Positions 34,701 through 42,849 of a stretch of DNA of 64,000 nt are shown here, one piece after another; the first letter of the stretch is position 1; every line of letters starts with the position of its first letter. The notes under the pieces were generated by a model. That model searched no databases, was not told where the DNA came from, and saw nothing but the letters and a program-made list of their open reading frames with translations. The position numbers were made by a program, and so were the translations under genes. Origin of the DNA: an uncultured Dialister sp. (GTDB lineage Bacteria; Bacillota; Negativicutes; Veillonellales; Dialisteraceae); assembly GCA_902462205.1 (NCBI GenBank), contig CABQAR010000001.1, forward strand, positions 186,001-250,000. The letters run 5' to 3'.

Positions 34701-36172
34701 ATCTGACAGGGACTAAATCTGATCCTGTCATAGATTTTTCAGTGGGTGTGGAACATCCTTCTTATAATGATTATTCTTTTGATTCCATGGCCCTGATGGG
34801 AAATACAGAAAATGGTGTCATTCATATTTCGCAAGCGCTGGTAAAGAGAGAGCCTTATAAAGTAAGTGCAAAAGGCTCCATGCCAATCAACGTGATTACC
34901 CGGATTCCCTCTGAAAATGCCACGCCTTTGAACTTAGATTTGAATCTCGATAATGCAGATTTGAATGCATTGGCATTATTCTTCAAGCCTGTTTCTTCTG
35001 CAGAAGGACCGATCAAAGGTCAAATAAAGGTCCGCGGAAGCTGGGATGATCCGGAGTTGTTTGGAGATATTGCAGTAAAGAATGGGCATATGACACTTAT
35101 GACCTTAAGCAATCCCGTATCCCCTCTTGATATGGATGTCCATCTTACAGGAAAAAATGCAGATGTAGATGGGAGTGCGGTTTTCGGGGATGGGAAGGCA
35201 TCCATGAAGGGGCAACTATCCTGGGATAATTGCGCAATAACCGGATATAAGGGAGAAGCGCATCTTCACGCGAAAAATATTCATTCCGATTACTATAAGG
35301 GAGCCATTGATGCGGATTTTAATCTCGGAGAAGTAATGGGCCAGCCCGGAATTGATGGAATCGTCAATGTTCATGATGCGGTTATTGATGTTCCGTTGTC
35401 TTTATTGTCTGAATCATCAGGATCAGATATTCCGGCGCTTATGAAAACGGAAATCATCGTGGGAGACAAGGTAAGACTGTATAATAGTTCTTTGTATGAC
35501 TTGTGGCTGAGAGGGAATATCGAAGCTGTAGGTCCTGTTTCATCACCGATGGTCAATGGAAGGATTGACGTGGAAAAAGGAACCGTCAAGGTAAATACGA
35601 CAGAGTTTAAGATTGACACAGGAAATGCGGTCTGGAGCGGAAATCAGGAAACCATTCTGCCTGATGTCCATGTAAGGGCGTCTACAAAAGTAGGTCATTA
35701 CAATATCAGGGCAGAAATGGACGGGTTACCGGGGAACATGAAAACCGTATTCCATAGCGAACCATATCTTAATGATTCGCAGATACTGATGCTTCTTACC
35801 TTGCATGCAAATCCCAATGGAGAGAACAGCGGGGCTATAGAAGGGGCGCTGTTCAATGCAGGATTGACCATGGTATTGGGAAACGGAGTGCAGGATTTCT
35901 TCAAAGACACGATTGGGCTGGATCTGATTAGTATTACATCAAGTCTGACCGATTATTATGACAGCACCTCTGCAAACAATGACAATTACTACTATATTAA
36001 GATAGGCAAGTATCTGTTCAGTGATTTCATGCTTACTGCAACGACAGGTGTGAATAATAGCCAGAAGAGCGTTGGCTTCCATTATGACATTAACTCGCAT
36101 GTGGGTTTATCTTCATGGTATAATAGTCAACATGAAAGTTATATTGGAACAGATTGGAAATTTAAGTTTTAG
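31787..36172 (+). CDS. tamB: TamB-like AsmA-superfamily lipid transport protein
   Basis: A 1461-residue inner-membrane-anchored protein. One N-terminal transmembrane segment (about residues 10-30) precedes a very long run of repeated beta-strand units (G.I.A.NG, GTV.G.G.ISG types) that would form a hydrophobic groove spanning the periplasm. The C-terminal DUF490/TamB domain is recognisable from SQILMLLTLHANPNG through GLDLISITS and ends in phenylalanine like an outer-membrane partner. TamB proteins carry phospholipids toward the outer membrane, and with TamA help insert barrels. No tamA is present, but bamA lies 1.4 kb downstream. The start is TTG with AAGGAG 6 nt upstream. Confidence 0.9.
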   Translation: MSSKLKWWLNGIGAVIFVVVAVVYLIVRPIVVQNLEPVIQKAVAEKVNGSLAWRSMDLDPQYNLSFDYVELKDGSDEGVLKSPNITIDWSLSGLYAYMMNNGNIVDVVRGVTVEEPELTVREKTDGSWNVQNLLKPAKDDTTGDFKGKVFLNKGNVKVEFNTGDTYQFHAIDGKFAWQDDKKIKGTIDGTFLETPFKGDLLYTNENNFEGNVQTESVPLNSLKPLINKMPDTMHSFEVKAGTGEVTSAKIWRSDGALSYHVKGRLDQAEMSYTQYALTDGAAFFDIYDGVLQVQNFSGKINGQKITGNMNVNWKEESPALDGDVKFSQIEIEEVLPDEGLKGTVTGSGYISGTVAAPSCVGTIFVKDGAYQDVAVKDGEASFSYRNNGIEVSSLQAHTASGFITGHGKLDVGNGGFNGEVVAEDIDLSQLPTGYDLSGTVTGSAIVNGSYTDGSMVLYDATVEGNGKNISYNGNESGVISGEGVYENGGWTASFVGSDLNIQGISADSVAGKIRKEGGTYTISYLNGSDKESAFSVHGIYSDSYISLNATGTNVDISKFSQISDVDMAGKASFDMKIGGSSAAPSLEGNIHARNGHLQTARFDSIDGYITSADNQLNVNSILWKYNSGVHKVSGYVGLEQQHSLELHVESSNIRIENLLSMASLSYPVTGWIENKMDITGTMDNPRVTGDFLAWDGSVSDQLFQSASGEYSYADGKASIKNGLAYIYDGTAYLQGSVDKDNLDLKLSMIDVEIGKVVPDKGATGKVALNGHVFGTTGNPSFEGTIQSRRIDVGDGHLGMISAGINYGDHVLSIVDGSFRQGTGDFKWKGVYNDNLGTVSGDLGFQNWDVGEVVKFFKLPVSNVSGTVDGGMSISGTLEDPNVSFRAKVNEGHLADTIIGQGDIDFSYINHALSIRKLYIPVGKGILAAEGGMSAEGDLNLKFAANGMDIAWIPKILGKDNIHLGGELTTAVDLTGTKSDPVIDFSVGVEHPSYNDYSFDSMALMGNTENGVIHISQALVKREPYKVSAKGSMPINVITRIPSENATPLNLDLNLDNADLNALALFFKPVSSAEGPIKGQIKVRGSWDDPELFGDIAVKNGHMTLMTLSNPVSPLDMDVHLTGKNADVDGSAVFGDGKASMKGQLSWDNCAITGYKGEAHLHAKNIHSDYYKGAIDADFNLGEVMGQPGIDGIVNVHDAVIDVPLSLLSESSGSDIPALMKTEIIVGDKVRLYNSSLYDLWLRGNIEAVGPVSSPMVNGRIDVEKGTVKVNTTEFKIDTGNAVWSGNQETILPDVHVRASTKVGHYNIRAEMDGLPGNMKTVFHSEPYLNDSQILMLLTLHANPNGENSGAIEGALFNAGLTMVLGNGVQDFFKDTIGLDLISITSSLTDYYDSTSANNDNYYYIKIGKYLFSDFMLTATTGVNNSQKSVGFHYDINSHVGLSSWYNSQHESYIGTDWKFKF

Positions 36173-36181
36173 GAGACTTAG

Positions 36182-36802
36182 ATGTTAACAGAGTATATAA
36201 ATTCCCTTCCCAAGGAAGGAAAGCTTTCACGGGAAGAGGAAGCACGGCTGTGGCATGAATACAAGGTAAACGGACGGCTTGAGGCGCGTCAGGAGCTGAT
36301 AGAGCATTACCAGCTGCTTGTCCTTCGAGAGGCGACCAAGTACCCCGTGCAGGAAACAGTCATCCTTGACCTGATCCAGGAAGGTACCGTCGGGCTTATG
36401 GAAGCGGCGGAAAAGTATGAAGTAGAGCAGGGGGTGGCCTTTTCACTGTATGCAATCCATAGAATCAGGGGACGGATGCTTGATTTTCTGCGGAAAAGCC
36501 AGACAGATATACTTGTCGGAGAAGAACAGGAAGAAAAGATATTCGGCCTTGAAATCGTGCCGGATACAGCTTTTGAAACTGCAGACAGGAATTCTCTGAA
36601 TTTTGCAGTATCTGAAGCGATAAACCGCCTTCCGGATCGAGAAAAAAGCGTTATAAGGAGTGTTTATCTGAAAGAAAAGACTGCGGCAGAAACAGCCAGT
36701 GATTTATCGGTGAGTACCGCTTATGTTTATCAGTTGGAAAAACGGGGGATCCGCAGATTGCGGGGTATGCTGTCACAGCTGATGCATGATAGAAAGCAAT
36801 AA
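36182..36802 (+). CDS. sigma-70 family alternative sigma factor
   Basis: A 206-residue sigma factor. Region 2 is clear (ELIEHYQLLVLREATKY, then ILDLIQEGTVGLMEAAEKYE and FSLYAIHRIRGRMLDFLRK), and a C-terminal region 4 helix-turn-helix runs from INRLPDREKSVIRSVYL to KRGIRRLRG. Region 3 is short or missing and region 1.1 is absent. This is closest to the FliA/SigB-type group rather than to ECF sigmas, though no motility or spore genes are nearby. A Shine-Dalgarno site overlaps the tamB stop, so it is in the envelope operon. Likely regulates envelope or stress genes; this is inference from position. Confidence 0.85.
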   Translation: MLTEYINSLPKEGKLSREEEARLWHEYKVNGRLEARQELIEHYQLLVLREATKYPVQETVILDLIQEGTVGLMEAAEKYEVEQGVAFSLYAIHRIRGRMLDFLRKSQTDILVGEEQEEKIFGLEIVPDTAFETADRNSLNFAVSEAINRLPDREKSVIRSVYLKEKTAAETASDLSVSTAYVYQLEKRGIRRLRGMLSQLMHDRKQ

Positions 36803-36938
36803 ATGTCTGATTAATTTATGCAGATTCTTTTAGAAAGAAATAGAAAATCATAGAAAAAAGGCGGAATTGAGACATATCCATCGTTCATAAATATGTATAA
36901 AAAACAGATTATATTTATAAGCGAAGGAGGGAGAGCAT

Positions 36939-37487
36939 ATGCCCGGCGATAAACTGACACGAGTGAAGTCTATAAAAAAATGGCTTGATAAGGCAGAAGA
37001 ATCATATTCCAGCCATAAAGACATTTCCGGAGAGCTTAATTTAATTATGGCGCAGGCAGAGATGCAGCGTCTAAAGGAAACGCATCCTCACGCTTTCCTG
37101 AAGAAATGGGGAGTCCGCTTTTCTGCAATGGCAGTGGCGGTCATGCTGTTTGCCGGCTTCAGCGGAGTGTCACGGCTGATGTATTCGCAGCCTCCGGCTC
37201 CGGTTATTTCGCAAAAAGAAAATGGAATCAAAGAAAATCCAATCGTGGTGCCGGAAGAGAAAAATAATATGAATGCCAATGCAGTGATACAGGCTAAATC
37301 CCCTCAGGATGCAAGACCCGAAATAACGGCGAGCGTACCTGCAATTACGGAGGAAGCGCCATCTGTACCTGCAAGGGCTGAAGCTGCAGCATCTGTCCAA
37401 TTGGCGCCGGTCATGCCGGTGATGTCGCAGAGCGAGATACAAAGCGTTGTTGGTGAAGCGGGGCGCGCATTACGCGGCCAGCCCTGA
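36939..37487 (+). CDS. single-pass membrane protein beside the sigma factor gene
   Basis: A 182-residue protein: about 60 charged residues (helical, MQRLKETHPHAFLKKWG at the membrane edge), one membrane segment (about 53-72, AMAVAVMLFAGFSG), then about 105 residues rich in Pro, Ala, Val and Glu without fixed structure. Positive-inside charge puts the N-terminus in the cytoplasm. This is the topology of membrane anti-sigma factors, and it directly follows the sigma gene after 136 nt, but I see no anti-sigma domain. GGAGG precedes the ATG. An ACATAT...ATATGT inverted repeat lies in the upstream gap (about 36870-36896). Confidence 0.65.
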   Translation: MPGDKLTRVKSIKKWLDKAEESYSSHKDISGELNLIMAQAEMQRLKETHPHAFLKKWGVRFSAMAVAVMLFAGFSGVSRLMYSQPPAPVISQKENGIKENPIVVPEEKNNMNANAVIQAKSPQDARPEITASVPAITEEAPSVPARAEAAASVQLAPVMPVMSQSEIQSVVGEAGRALRGQP

Positions 37488-37540
37488 TTTCAATATATAG
37501 AATTAATCCAAAAGTCAAAAATACATTTGGGAGGATATTC

Positions 37541-39517
37541 ATGATTATTTCAAGAAAAAAGAGAGCTGTCCTTGTGGCTGCAATGCTGATCTCCGTATCC
37601 GGATTCAGTGCATTCGCAGAAGCGCCGCAGATGGCGGGGAGCGGAAATGGAATGTCACAGAGCTCCATGGTCGATGTGAAGAATGGCCAGTCAAAAGGGG
37701 TGAGTGACACAGCAAATCCGGCGGAGCCGATGTCTGAACAGCCGGGAATGGCGCTTCAGCAGTCTCAGCAGACTGTAGCAGTGGGAGATGCATCCTTATA
37801 TCTATCTCCTGAAGATGATGCAGCCATTGCAGCGCAGGAAGGAAAAACCATTACCGCTGTTGATTTCAAAGGAGTGCCTATGGAAGTTAAACCGAAGCTG
37901 TATCCGTTGGTTAAGAGCAAACCGGGCAGTGTCGTAGCTTCTGAAACAATCAGGAATGATGTGGCGTCGCTTGGAAGCACGGGAGTATTCTCCCAGATAT
38001 CACCGGCATTCTCGGAAATGCCTGAAGGGGTGCAGCTCGACTATAAATTGGCGGCCAATCCAGTAGTCCATAAAGTCGAATTCACTGGGAATACGATTTT
38101 TACAAGTGATTATCTGCGGAGCGTCATGAATGTTCCACAGAACAGCGTGTTGAATTTTGTGTTAGTTAATGAGAAACTGCACGAAATTGAAAATATGTAC
38201 CTGAAGCAGGGATATATTCTCGTTTCAATCCCCAGTGTACAGGTCACTCCTGATGGAACGCTGAATATCGCGATTTCAGAAGGCAAGATTGAAGATATTG
38301 TCCTGGTCGGGAATGAAAAGACAAGGGATAAGGTCATTTTGCGTGAATTACGATTCAAGAAGGGCCAGCCATTTAATAAGTTCCTTGCCAGCCGAAGCAT
38401 GGAGCGTCTTTACAATCTCGGATATTTTGAAGATGTAAATATGAAGCTTCTTCCCGGCAAAGAAGGGGAACATAATGTTATTGTCGAGATTGATGTCATC
38501 GAACAGAAAACAGGGATCATAACAGTTGGTGCCGGTTATTCCAATTCCGACGGCATGGTGGGGATTCTGGAGTTAGGGGATACGAATTTCCGTGGAACCG
38601 GCGATAAAGTCAACGTTCATTGGGAATTTGGCGGAGCAGGCCATGGAAAGAATTACCAGCTGTCCTATACAAGGCCGTGGATTAATTCCAATGGGGATTC
38701 CCTTGGCGCATCCATTTTCAACCGTGTCTATCAGTATGATGATTACAATGCCAATGGCGATACCGTGGCTGAATATGACAAGCGGAGAAAAGGCTGGAAT
38801 CTGACCTGGGGCCATGTTTCGGATGAATATCGGACCAATTACCTGAACTTTGAAAGCGTCAAGGAATCCTATGATGATACCGATGGATTTGTACCGGGCA
38901 GCGTAATGAAAAACCAGACAGAGGCTACACAGGCAAAGTGGAAGCAAGCCATTATGGATAATTTTGGTATGACAAACAGCCTGACGTTTACCCATGTATA
39001 TGACAATCGCGATAATTATTTCAATGCAAGCAAGGGCAGGCGTATTTCTTTTGCGGCACAGTGGGGCGGACATGGACTTGGAGGAGATTATGATTTCTAC
39101 AAGTTTACGACCGAAGGTCGCTTCTATAAGGCGCTCGGTAATGGACATATCCTGGCATTGCGCCTGATGGGAGGCTATATCAGCGGAGATGTTTCCTACG
39201 GTAATCTGTTTGATTTAGGTGGTTCCAATACACTTCGCGGATATGAAGATGACCAGTTCAAGGGGACAAAGATGTACGCTGCTACTTTGGAATATCGTTT
39301 CCCGATTGCGAAGAAGGTACAGGGCGTGGTCTTTACTGATGTTGGTTCTACATGGGGAATTGATGAAGATAAAATCCCGTGGTATCAGGATGATGACTCT
39401 GTTCACTTTGCCGCCGGTGTCGGCCTGAGGCTTCAGACCCCGATCGGACCGATCCGTCTGGACTATGGGCACGGCGATCAGAATAAATTCCATTTCAGCT
39501 TCGGCACACAATTCTAA
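37541..39517 (+). CDS. bamA: BamA outer-membrane protein assembly factor
   Basis: Core of the barrel-assembly machine. The 658-residue protein has a signal peptide (cut after FSAFAEA near residue 26), a low-complexity Gln/Ser/Met-rich linker to about residue 95, three POTRA domains (about 100-165, 167-243, 245-320) and a 16-strand-type barrel to the end (FHFSFGTQF). NTLRGYEDDQF matches the loop-6 signature. E. coli BamA has five POTRAs, so this is the shorter form seen in diderm Firmicutes. The C-terminal phenylalanine is the usual beta-signal. It precedes the repeat protein and the ompH genes. Confidence 0.95.
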   Translation: MIISRKKRAVLVAAMLISVSGFSAFAEAPQMAGSGNGMSQSSMVDVKNGQSKGVSDTANPAEPMSEQPGMALQQSQQTVAVGDASLYLSPEDDAAIAAQEGKTITAVDFKGVPMEVKPKLYPLVKSKPGSVVASETIRNDVASLGSTGVFSQISPAFSEMPEGVQLDYKLAANPVVHKVEFTGNTIFTSDYLRSVMNVPQNSVLNFVLVNEKLHEIENMYLKQGYILVSIPSVQVTPDGTLNIAISEGKIEDIVLVGNEKTRDKVILRELRFKKGQPFNKFLASRSMERLYNLGYFEDVNMKLLPGKEGEHNVIVEIDVIEQKTGIITVGAGYSNSDGMVGILELGDTNFRGTGDKVNVHWEFGGAGHGKNYQLSYTRPWINSNGDSLGASIFNRVYQYDDYNANGDTVAEYDKRRKGWNLTWGHVSDEYRTNYLNFESVKESYDDTDGFVPGSVMKNQTEATQAKWKQAIMDNFGMTNSLTFTHVYDNRDNYFNASKGRRISFAAQWGGHGLGGDYDFYKFTTEGRFYKALGNGHILALRLMGGYISGDVSYGNLFDLGGSNTLRGYEDDQFKGTKMYAATLEYRFPIAKKVQGVVFTDVGSTWGIDEDKIPWYQDDDSVHFAAGVGLRLQTPIGPIRLDYGHGDQNKFHFSFGTQF

Positions 39518-39538
39518 TTATTGGAATAAGGAGGGAAA

Positions 39539-40837
39539 ATGGTTCCTTCTTTATGGACGAAAAAAATCATGCGGGCAGGATTTTTTCTGCTCGCATGCTT
39601 TACCTTTGCGTCACCTGACGTGATGGCGGCACAGATACAAAATATTGATGTTTCTGTTTCTTCGGTGCAGGGAGAAATACCGGATTCAGTCGGCAAGCGT
39701 ATAGAGGCAAGTATTTCTGCTATCGGAAACAGGGTTTTCGTTGGGAAGGACGATAGTCTTTTCCGGTTGAATAAGCCGCAGTATGATAAAGTTTTAGCGG
39801 ATATTGTGAACCGTGTGGTTATTGGATATATCGTCAGTGATTTACAGGTTGATTACGGCAGCCAGACGTCTATTTCCGTACGCCTGCAGCCTGTTGGCGA
39901 AATCATACAGACTGTACAGACAGAAATCGATTACGGGAATCTGACGCCGCAGGCGGCCTCGTATGTGCAGAAAGATACAGCAGAGATTCCCACGCTTATG
40001 TCCGAGCTGCTGACCGGATTGCCCGTGGATTCTGTGGGATGGGCGGAAAGCGTTTCGGAATCGGCAGGGCGGAATCTGATAGAACGGATTTTACCTGAGT
40101 TTGATGCAAAGTTTGAAGTCCAGTCCGGCAGGGAAACCAAGGTTCGTATATTTCTTATCCCGAAAGGGGAAATTGTTCGGACAGGGGAATTATCTTTCAG
40201 AAAAACGACGATTCCGAGACTTTTGATGTTCCGTGCAGCCACTCATGCGGAAGATGCAATGAAAGGGCTGGAGGGGCTGCCTGTCAATTTTGTCTCCCGT
40301 CATGCGCAGGAAATTTCCGGACATATGAAAGAAATCCTTTTAGAGGATCCTTTTATAAAAAAATACGAAATAGAAATAGAGACAGAACTATTCGTCGGAG
40401 AGCGATCCATTTTAAAAGTGGATGCATTGACGGATCACTGGACGATCAAGACCGAAGCATGGCTGGATGCAGGCAGAGATGGAAATAAGAATTATGCATT
40501 CCGAGGCATCCTTGGACATTATATAGGGAAAAGGGACGTCCTATTTAGCGAAGTACGGATTTATCCGGGGCCTATGGATTGGAATCTGTACGGAGGCATC
40601 GCCCATCGGTTCGGAAATGCATTTGATGCCGGATATAAATATGATTTCGTGGAAGACAGCAGCCATATGTTTGGCGTTATTCCTTTCGGAGAAAAGATAG
40701 CATTCAGATTTGACAGGGATTTCTCCAAAAAGGAAAATGAATACGGACTTTCTTATAAAATCCATAATTACATGACCATAGAATATGTGTATAATGAGGA
40801 AGAAGGCAAGTGGCTCAGGCTGATTGCCAATTTATAA
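39539..40837 (+). CDS. unrecognised exported protein with internal repeats, next to bamA
   Basis: A 432-residue protein with a signal peptide (cut near residue 31 after SPDVMAA). The body holds two clear and one weaker copy of an alpha/beta unit of about 88 residues. SISVRLQPVGEIIQT (residues 111-125) resembles TKVRIFLIPKGEIVRT (200-215), and LPVDSV (161-166) resembles LPVNFV (247-252). From about residue 310 the protein becomes strand-rich with aromatic/Gly patterns (HYIGKRDVLFSEVRIY, WNLYGGIAHRFGNAFDAGYKY), like a small outer-membrane barrel or beta sheet. AAGGAGG precedes the ATG. Its 3' end lies just before ompH. I do not recognise the family; a barrel-assembly accessory role is inference from position. 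Confidence 0.75.
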   Translation: MVPSLWTKKIMRAGFFLLACFTFASPDVMAAQIQNIDVSVSSVQGEIPDSVGKRIEASISAIGNRVFVGKDDSLFRLNKPQYDKVLADIVNRVVIGYIVSDLQVDYGSQTSISVRLQPVGEIIQTVQTEIDYGNLTPQAASYVQKDTAEIPTLMSELLTGLPVDSVGWAESVSESAGRNLIERILPEFDAKFEVQSGRETKVRIFLIPKGEIVRTGELSFRKTTIPRLLMFRAATHAEDAMKGLEGLPVNFVSRHAQEISGHMKEILLEDPFIKKYEIEIETELFVGERSILKVDALTDHWTIKTEAWLDAGRDGNKNYAFRGILGHYIGKRDVLFSEVRIYPGPMDWNLYGGIAHRFGNAFDAGYKYDFVEDSSHMFGVIPFGEKIAFRFDRDFSKKENEYGLSYKIHNYMTIEYVYNEEEGKWLRLIANL

Positions 40838-40854
40838 AAGGAGTGATTATTATC

Positions 40855-41412
40855 ATGATGACAGCTCTTGGAAACAAGAAGAATGTGAAAATCTTTTCAT
40901 TTGCTTTAGCAGGTGTGTTTATTGCCTCTGTAGGCGCAATGGCAATAGTTTCTATGGGAGATACAGCGAATGCTGCTCCGACCTCCGATATTGGCGTCGT
41001 GGACCAGCGACAGGTTATTTCCAATAATGGAACATTAGCGCTTGATTACCAGAAGAAACTCAAAGAAACAGCGGATGAGATGCAAAAAGATTTCGATGCT
41101 AAATCTGCCAATATGAGTGATGCAGAAAAAGAGAAGCTTTTTGCAGATATGCAGCAGCAGTTTAATGAAAAGCGGACAGCTATCGAAAAGGAAATGGAAG
41201 ATCAGGTGACTGGCGTCGTTAAATCGATTGCATCTAAACGGGGATTATCCCTTGTTGTGGATAAATCGGCAGTCATTTACGGCGGAACTGATATTACAAA
41301 GGATGTAAGTGATTCTCTTGCACAGAAATCGAATGCTTCAGATACGGCAGGTTCATCCGGTAATGCAGCTCCTGCATCGACTTCGACAGATGCATCTTCT
41401 TCCAGTAAATAA
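40855..41412 (+). CDS. OmpH/Skp-family periplasmic chaperone 1
   Basis: A 185-residue exported protein: hydrophobic signal (FSFALAGVFIASVGAMAIVSM), the OmpH start DIGVVDQRQVISNN, a coiled-coil arm (about residues 70-120), the return strand VVDKSAVIYGGTDITKDV, and a Ser/Ala-rich tail. Skp proteins are trimeric and cradle unfolded outer-membrane proteins on the way to BamA. The frame is open upstream to 40810 inside the previous gene, but AAGGAG is 11 nt from ATG 40855, which also starts the signal peptide properly. First of three tandem OmpH-like genes. Confidence 0.88.
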   Translation: MMTALGNKKNVKIFSFALAGVFIASVGAMAIVSMGDTANAAPTSDIGVVDQRQVISNNGTLALDYQKKLKETADEMQKDFDAKSANMSDAEKEKLFADMQQQFNEKRTAIEKEMEDQVTGVVKSIASKRGLSLVVDKSAVIYGGTDITKDVSDSLAQKSNASDTAGSSGNAAPASTSTDASSSSK

Positions 41413-41424
41413 CGGCAGGCAGCC

Positions 41425-42381
41425 ATGAAAAAGAAAAGCCGTTTGGTGGTGATGATGGCTGCAATCCTCATGGGGAGCAGCCTGGCATTCACGGGATGTG
41501 GGACAAAGAAGGCAGAGCCGGAGCAGCCGCGCCAGGTATATGGCGTAGCTGATTTGGAGACTCTTGTAAAATCGCATCCAAAGTACAGTGAGTACTTTCG
41601 ACAGGAAACGGAATATAACCATTTACTTGAACAATACAAAAATGAGCAGAAGCGTGTTATCCAGATAGCATCACAGCAGGCGAAAATCAGGGCGGCCGTA
41701 CAGGATCAGAGCATGCGTGTGGCGGCAGAGAATGAATTGAAAACGAGGGTGAAAGCAAAAGAGGATGAATTGAATAAGCAGTTACAAGCTCTTTATGCAG
41801 AAATTTCATCCAAACACGGTGTGTCCGGCAGTGTCGGCAGCTTTGATAATCTTACACCTGAGGAACGTGCAAGGATGGCAAACCTTCAGATGAAGCTGAC
41901 CGTTCTTGGCGTGACCGGGGACGAGAAAGAACAGATTAAGAAAGAACTGCATGAGCTTTTGAATGCCAGATCCGGTAAAAATGATCTTCCTATGGCAGGG
42001 TGGACGGCAGAAGAAGTGAAACGCATGACCGATGCCAAAGAGAAGGGATCAGCAGAGCTTGAAGCTTATGCCAATGCTCAGGCCGCAGAAATCAAGGCCG
42101 AATTGGATAAGAAACGTGAAGCTTCTCTTCAACAGTTTGAAACTGCCGGAAATATTGGGGATCCTGCAACCTTCAATGCTGAGTGGAAAGAAAAACTGGA
42201 TGCCAAGCAGAAAGAAATGGCAAGTGTTAAAGAAGAAATTATGGATGATATACGGAAAGAGGCTGGCCGGGTCGCATCGGAAAAGAATCTGGCGATGATA
42301 TTTACAAAATATCGCGTGAATGTCAATGCCTCTGATGTGACAGGAGAAATAGCCGGTCGGATTATCAATATAAGTAAGTAG
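41425..42381 (+). CDS. OmpH/Skp-like lipoprotein 2 (long form)
   Basis: A 318-residue predicted lipoprotein with a signal peptide ending in the lipobox FTGC (Cys24 or so). The start of the mature part (VYGVADLETLVKSHPKYSEYF) replaces the usual OmpH strand. Two long coiled coils follow (about residues 55-125 and 190-290), and the end returns to the OmpH pattern (ASEKNLAMIFTKYRVNVNASDVTGEI). It is twice the size of normal Skp, so the arm appears extended or duplicated. The upstream Shine-Dalgarno is weak, consistent with coupling to the preceding gene 12 nt away. Confidence 0.8.
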   Translation: MKKKSRLVVMMAAILMGSSLAFTGCGTKKAEPEQPRQVYGVADLETLVKSHPKYSEYFRQETEYNHLLEQYKNEQKRVIQIASQQAKIRAAVQDQSMRVAAENELKTRVKAKEDELNKQLQALYAEISSKHGVSGSVGSFDNLTPEERARMANLQMKLTVLGVTGDEKEQIKKELHELLNARSGKNDLPMAGWTAEEVKRMTDAKEKGSAELEAYANAQAAEIKAELDKKREASLQQFETAGNIGDPATFNAEWKEKLDAKQKEMASVKEEIMDDIRKEAGRVASEKNLAMIFTKYRVNVNASDVTGEIAGRIINISK

Positions 42382-42391
42382 GAGAAAGCAA

Positions 42392-42841
42392 ATGGAAAAA
42401 GCTTTATTCAAAAAAGTAGCTTGCGTAGGATTACTTGCAGTGGCAGCCGTATTTTCAGGTTGTGGAAGCAATAATAAAGTGGCGGTTGTCGATGTGCAGA
42501 AAATACAGCAGCAATCCACAAAGATTCAGGAAATACAAAAGGAAATAAACGATAGGAATACGGAAATACAGAATCGACTGACGACAGATTCACAGGCAGG
42601 GCTGTCTGATGAAGATATGCAGAAAAAGGTACAGGAAGCTCAGCAGGAGAGGATGATTTTCATCCAGAGCAAGCAGAAGCAGATCCAGTCAATGGTAGAG
42701 GCGCAGGCTGCAGCCATTGCCAAGGATAAAAATATTGGCATTGTCATGCATAAAAGGGTGGTTCCTGCCGGGGCAGTGGATATTACTGACGAGGTATTGG
42801 CTAAATTAAACGGTACAGATTCTTCATCGAATAAGAAGTGA
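42392..42841 (+). CDS. OmpH/Skp-like lipoprotein 3 (short form)
   Basis: A 149-residue predicted lipoprotein: signal peptide with lipobox FSGC (Cys near residue 24), the OmpH start [18 protein letters not shown], a coiled coil to about residue 115, and the closing strand [27 protein letters not shown] lies 7 nt before the ATG. It is coupled to lpxD, whose reading frame opens over its stop. In E. coli skp likewise sits between bamA and lpxD, so this is the position of classic skp, here occupied by three related genes. Confidence 0.85.
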   Translation: MEKALFKKVACVGLLAVAAVFSGCGSNNKVAVVDVQKIQQQSTKIQEIQKEINDRNTEIQNRLTTDSQAGLSDEDMQKKVQEAQQERMIFIQSKQKQIQSMVEAQAAAIAKDKNIGIVMHKRVVPAGAVDITDEVLAKLNGTDSSSNKK

Positions 42842-42849
42842 GGAGAAGC

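Noticed and set aside
31787..36172. Several antisense frames of 60-80 codons within tamB
   Set aside because: They have no ribosome sites or promoters, and the sense strand encodes a continuous 1461-residue protein with a recognisable C-terminal domain.
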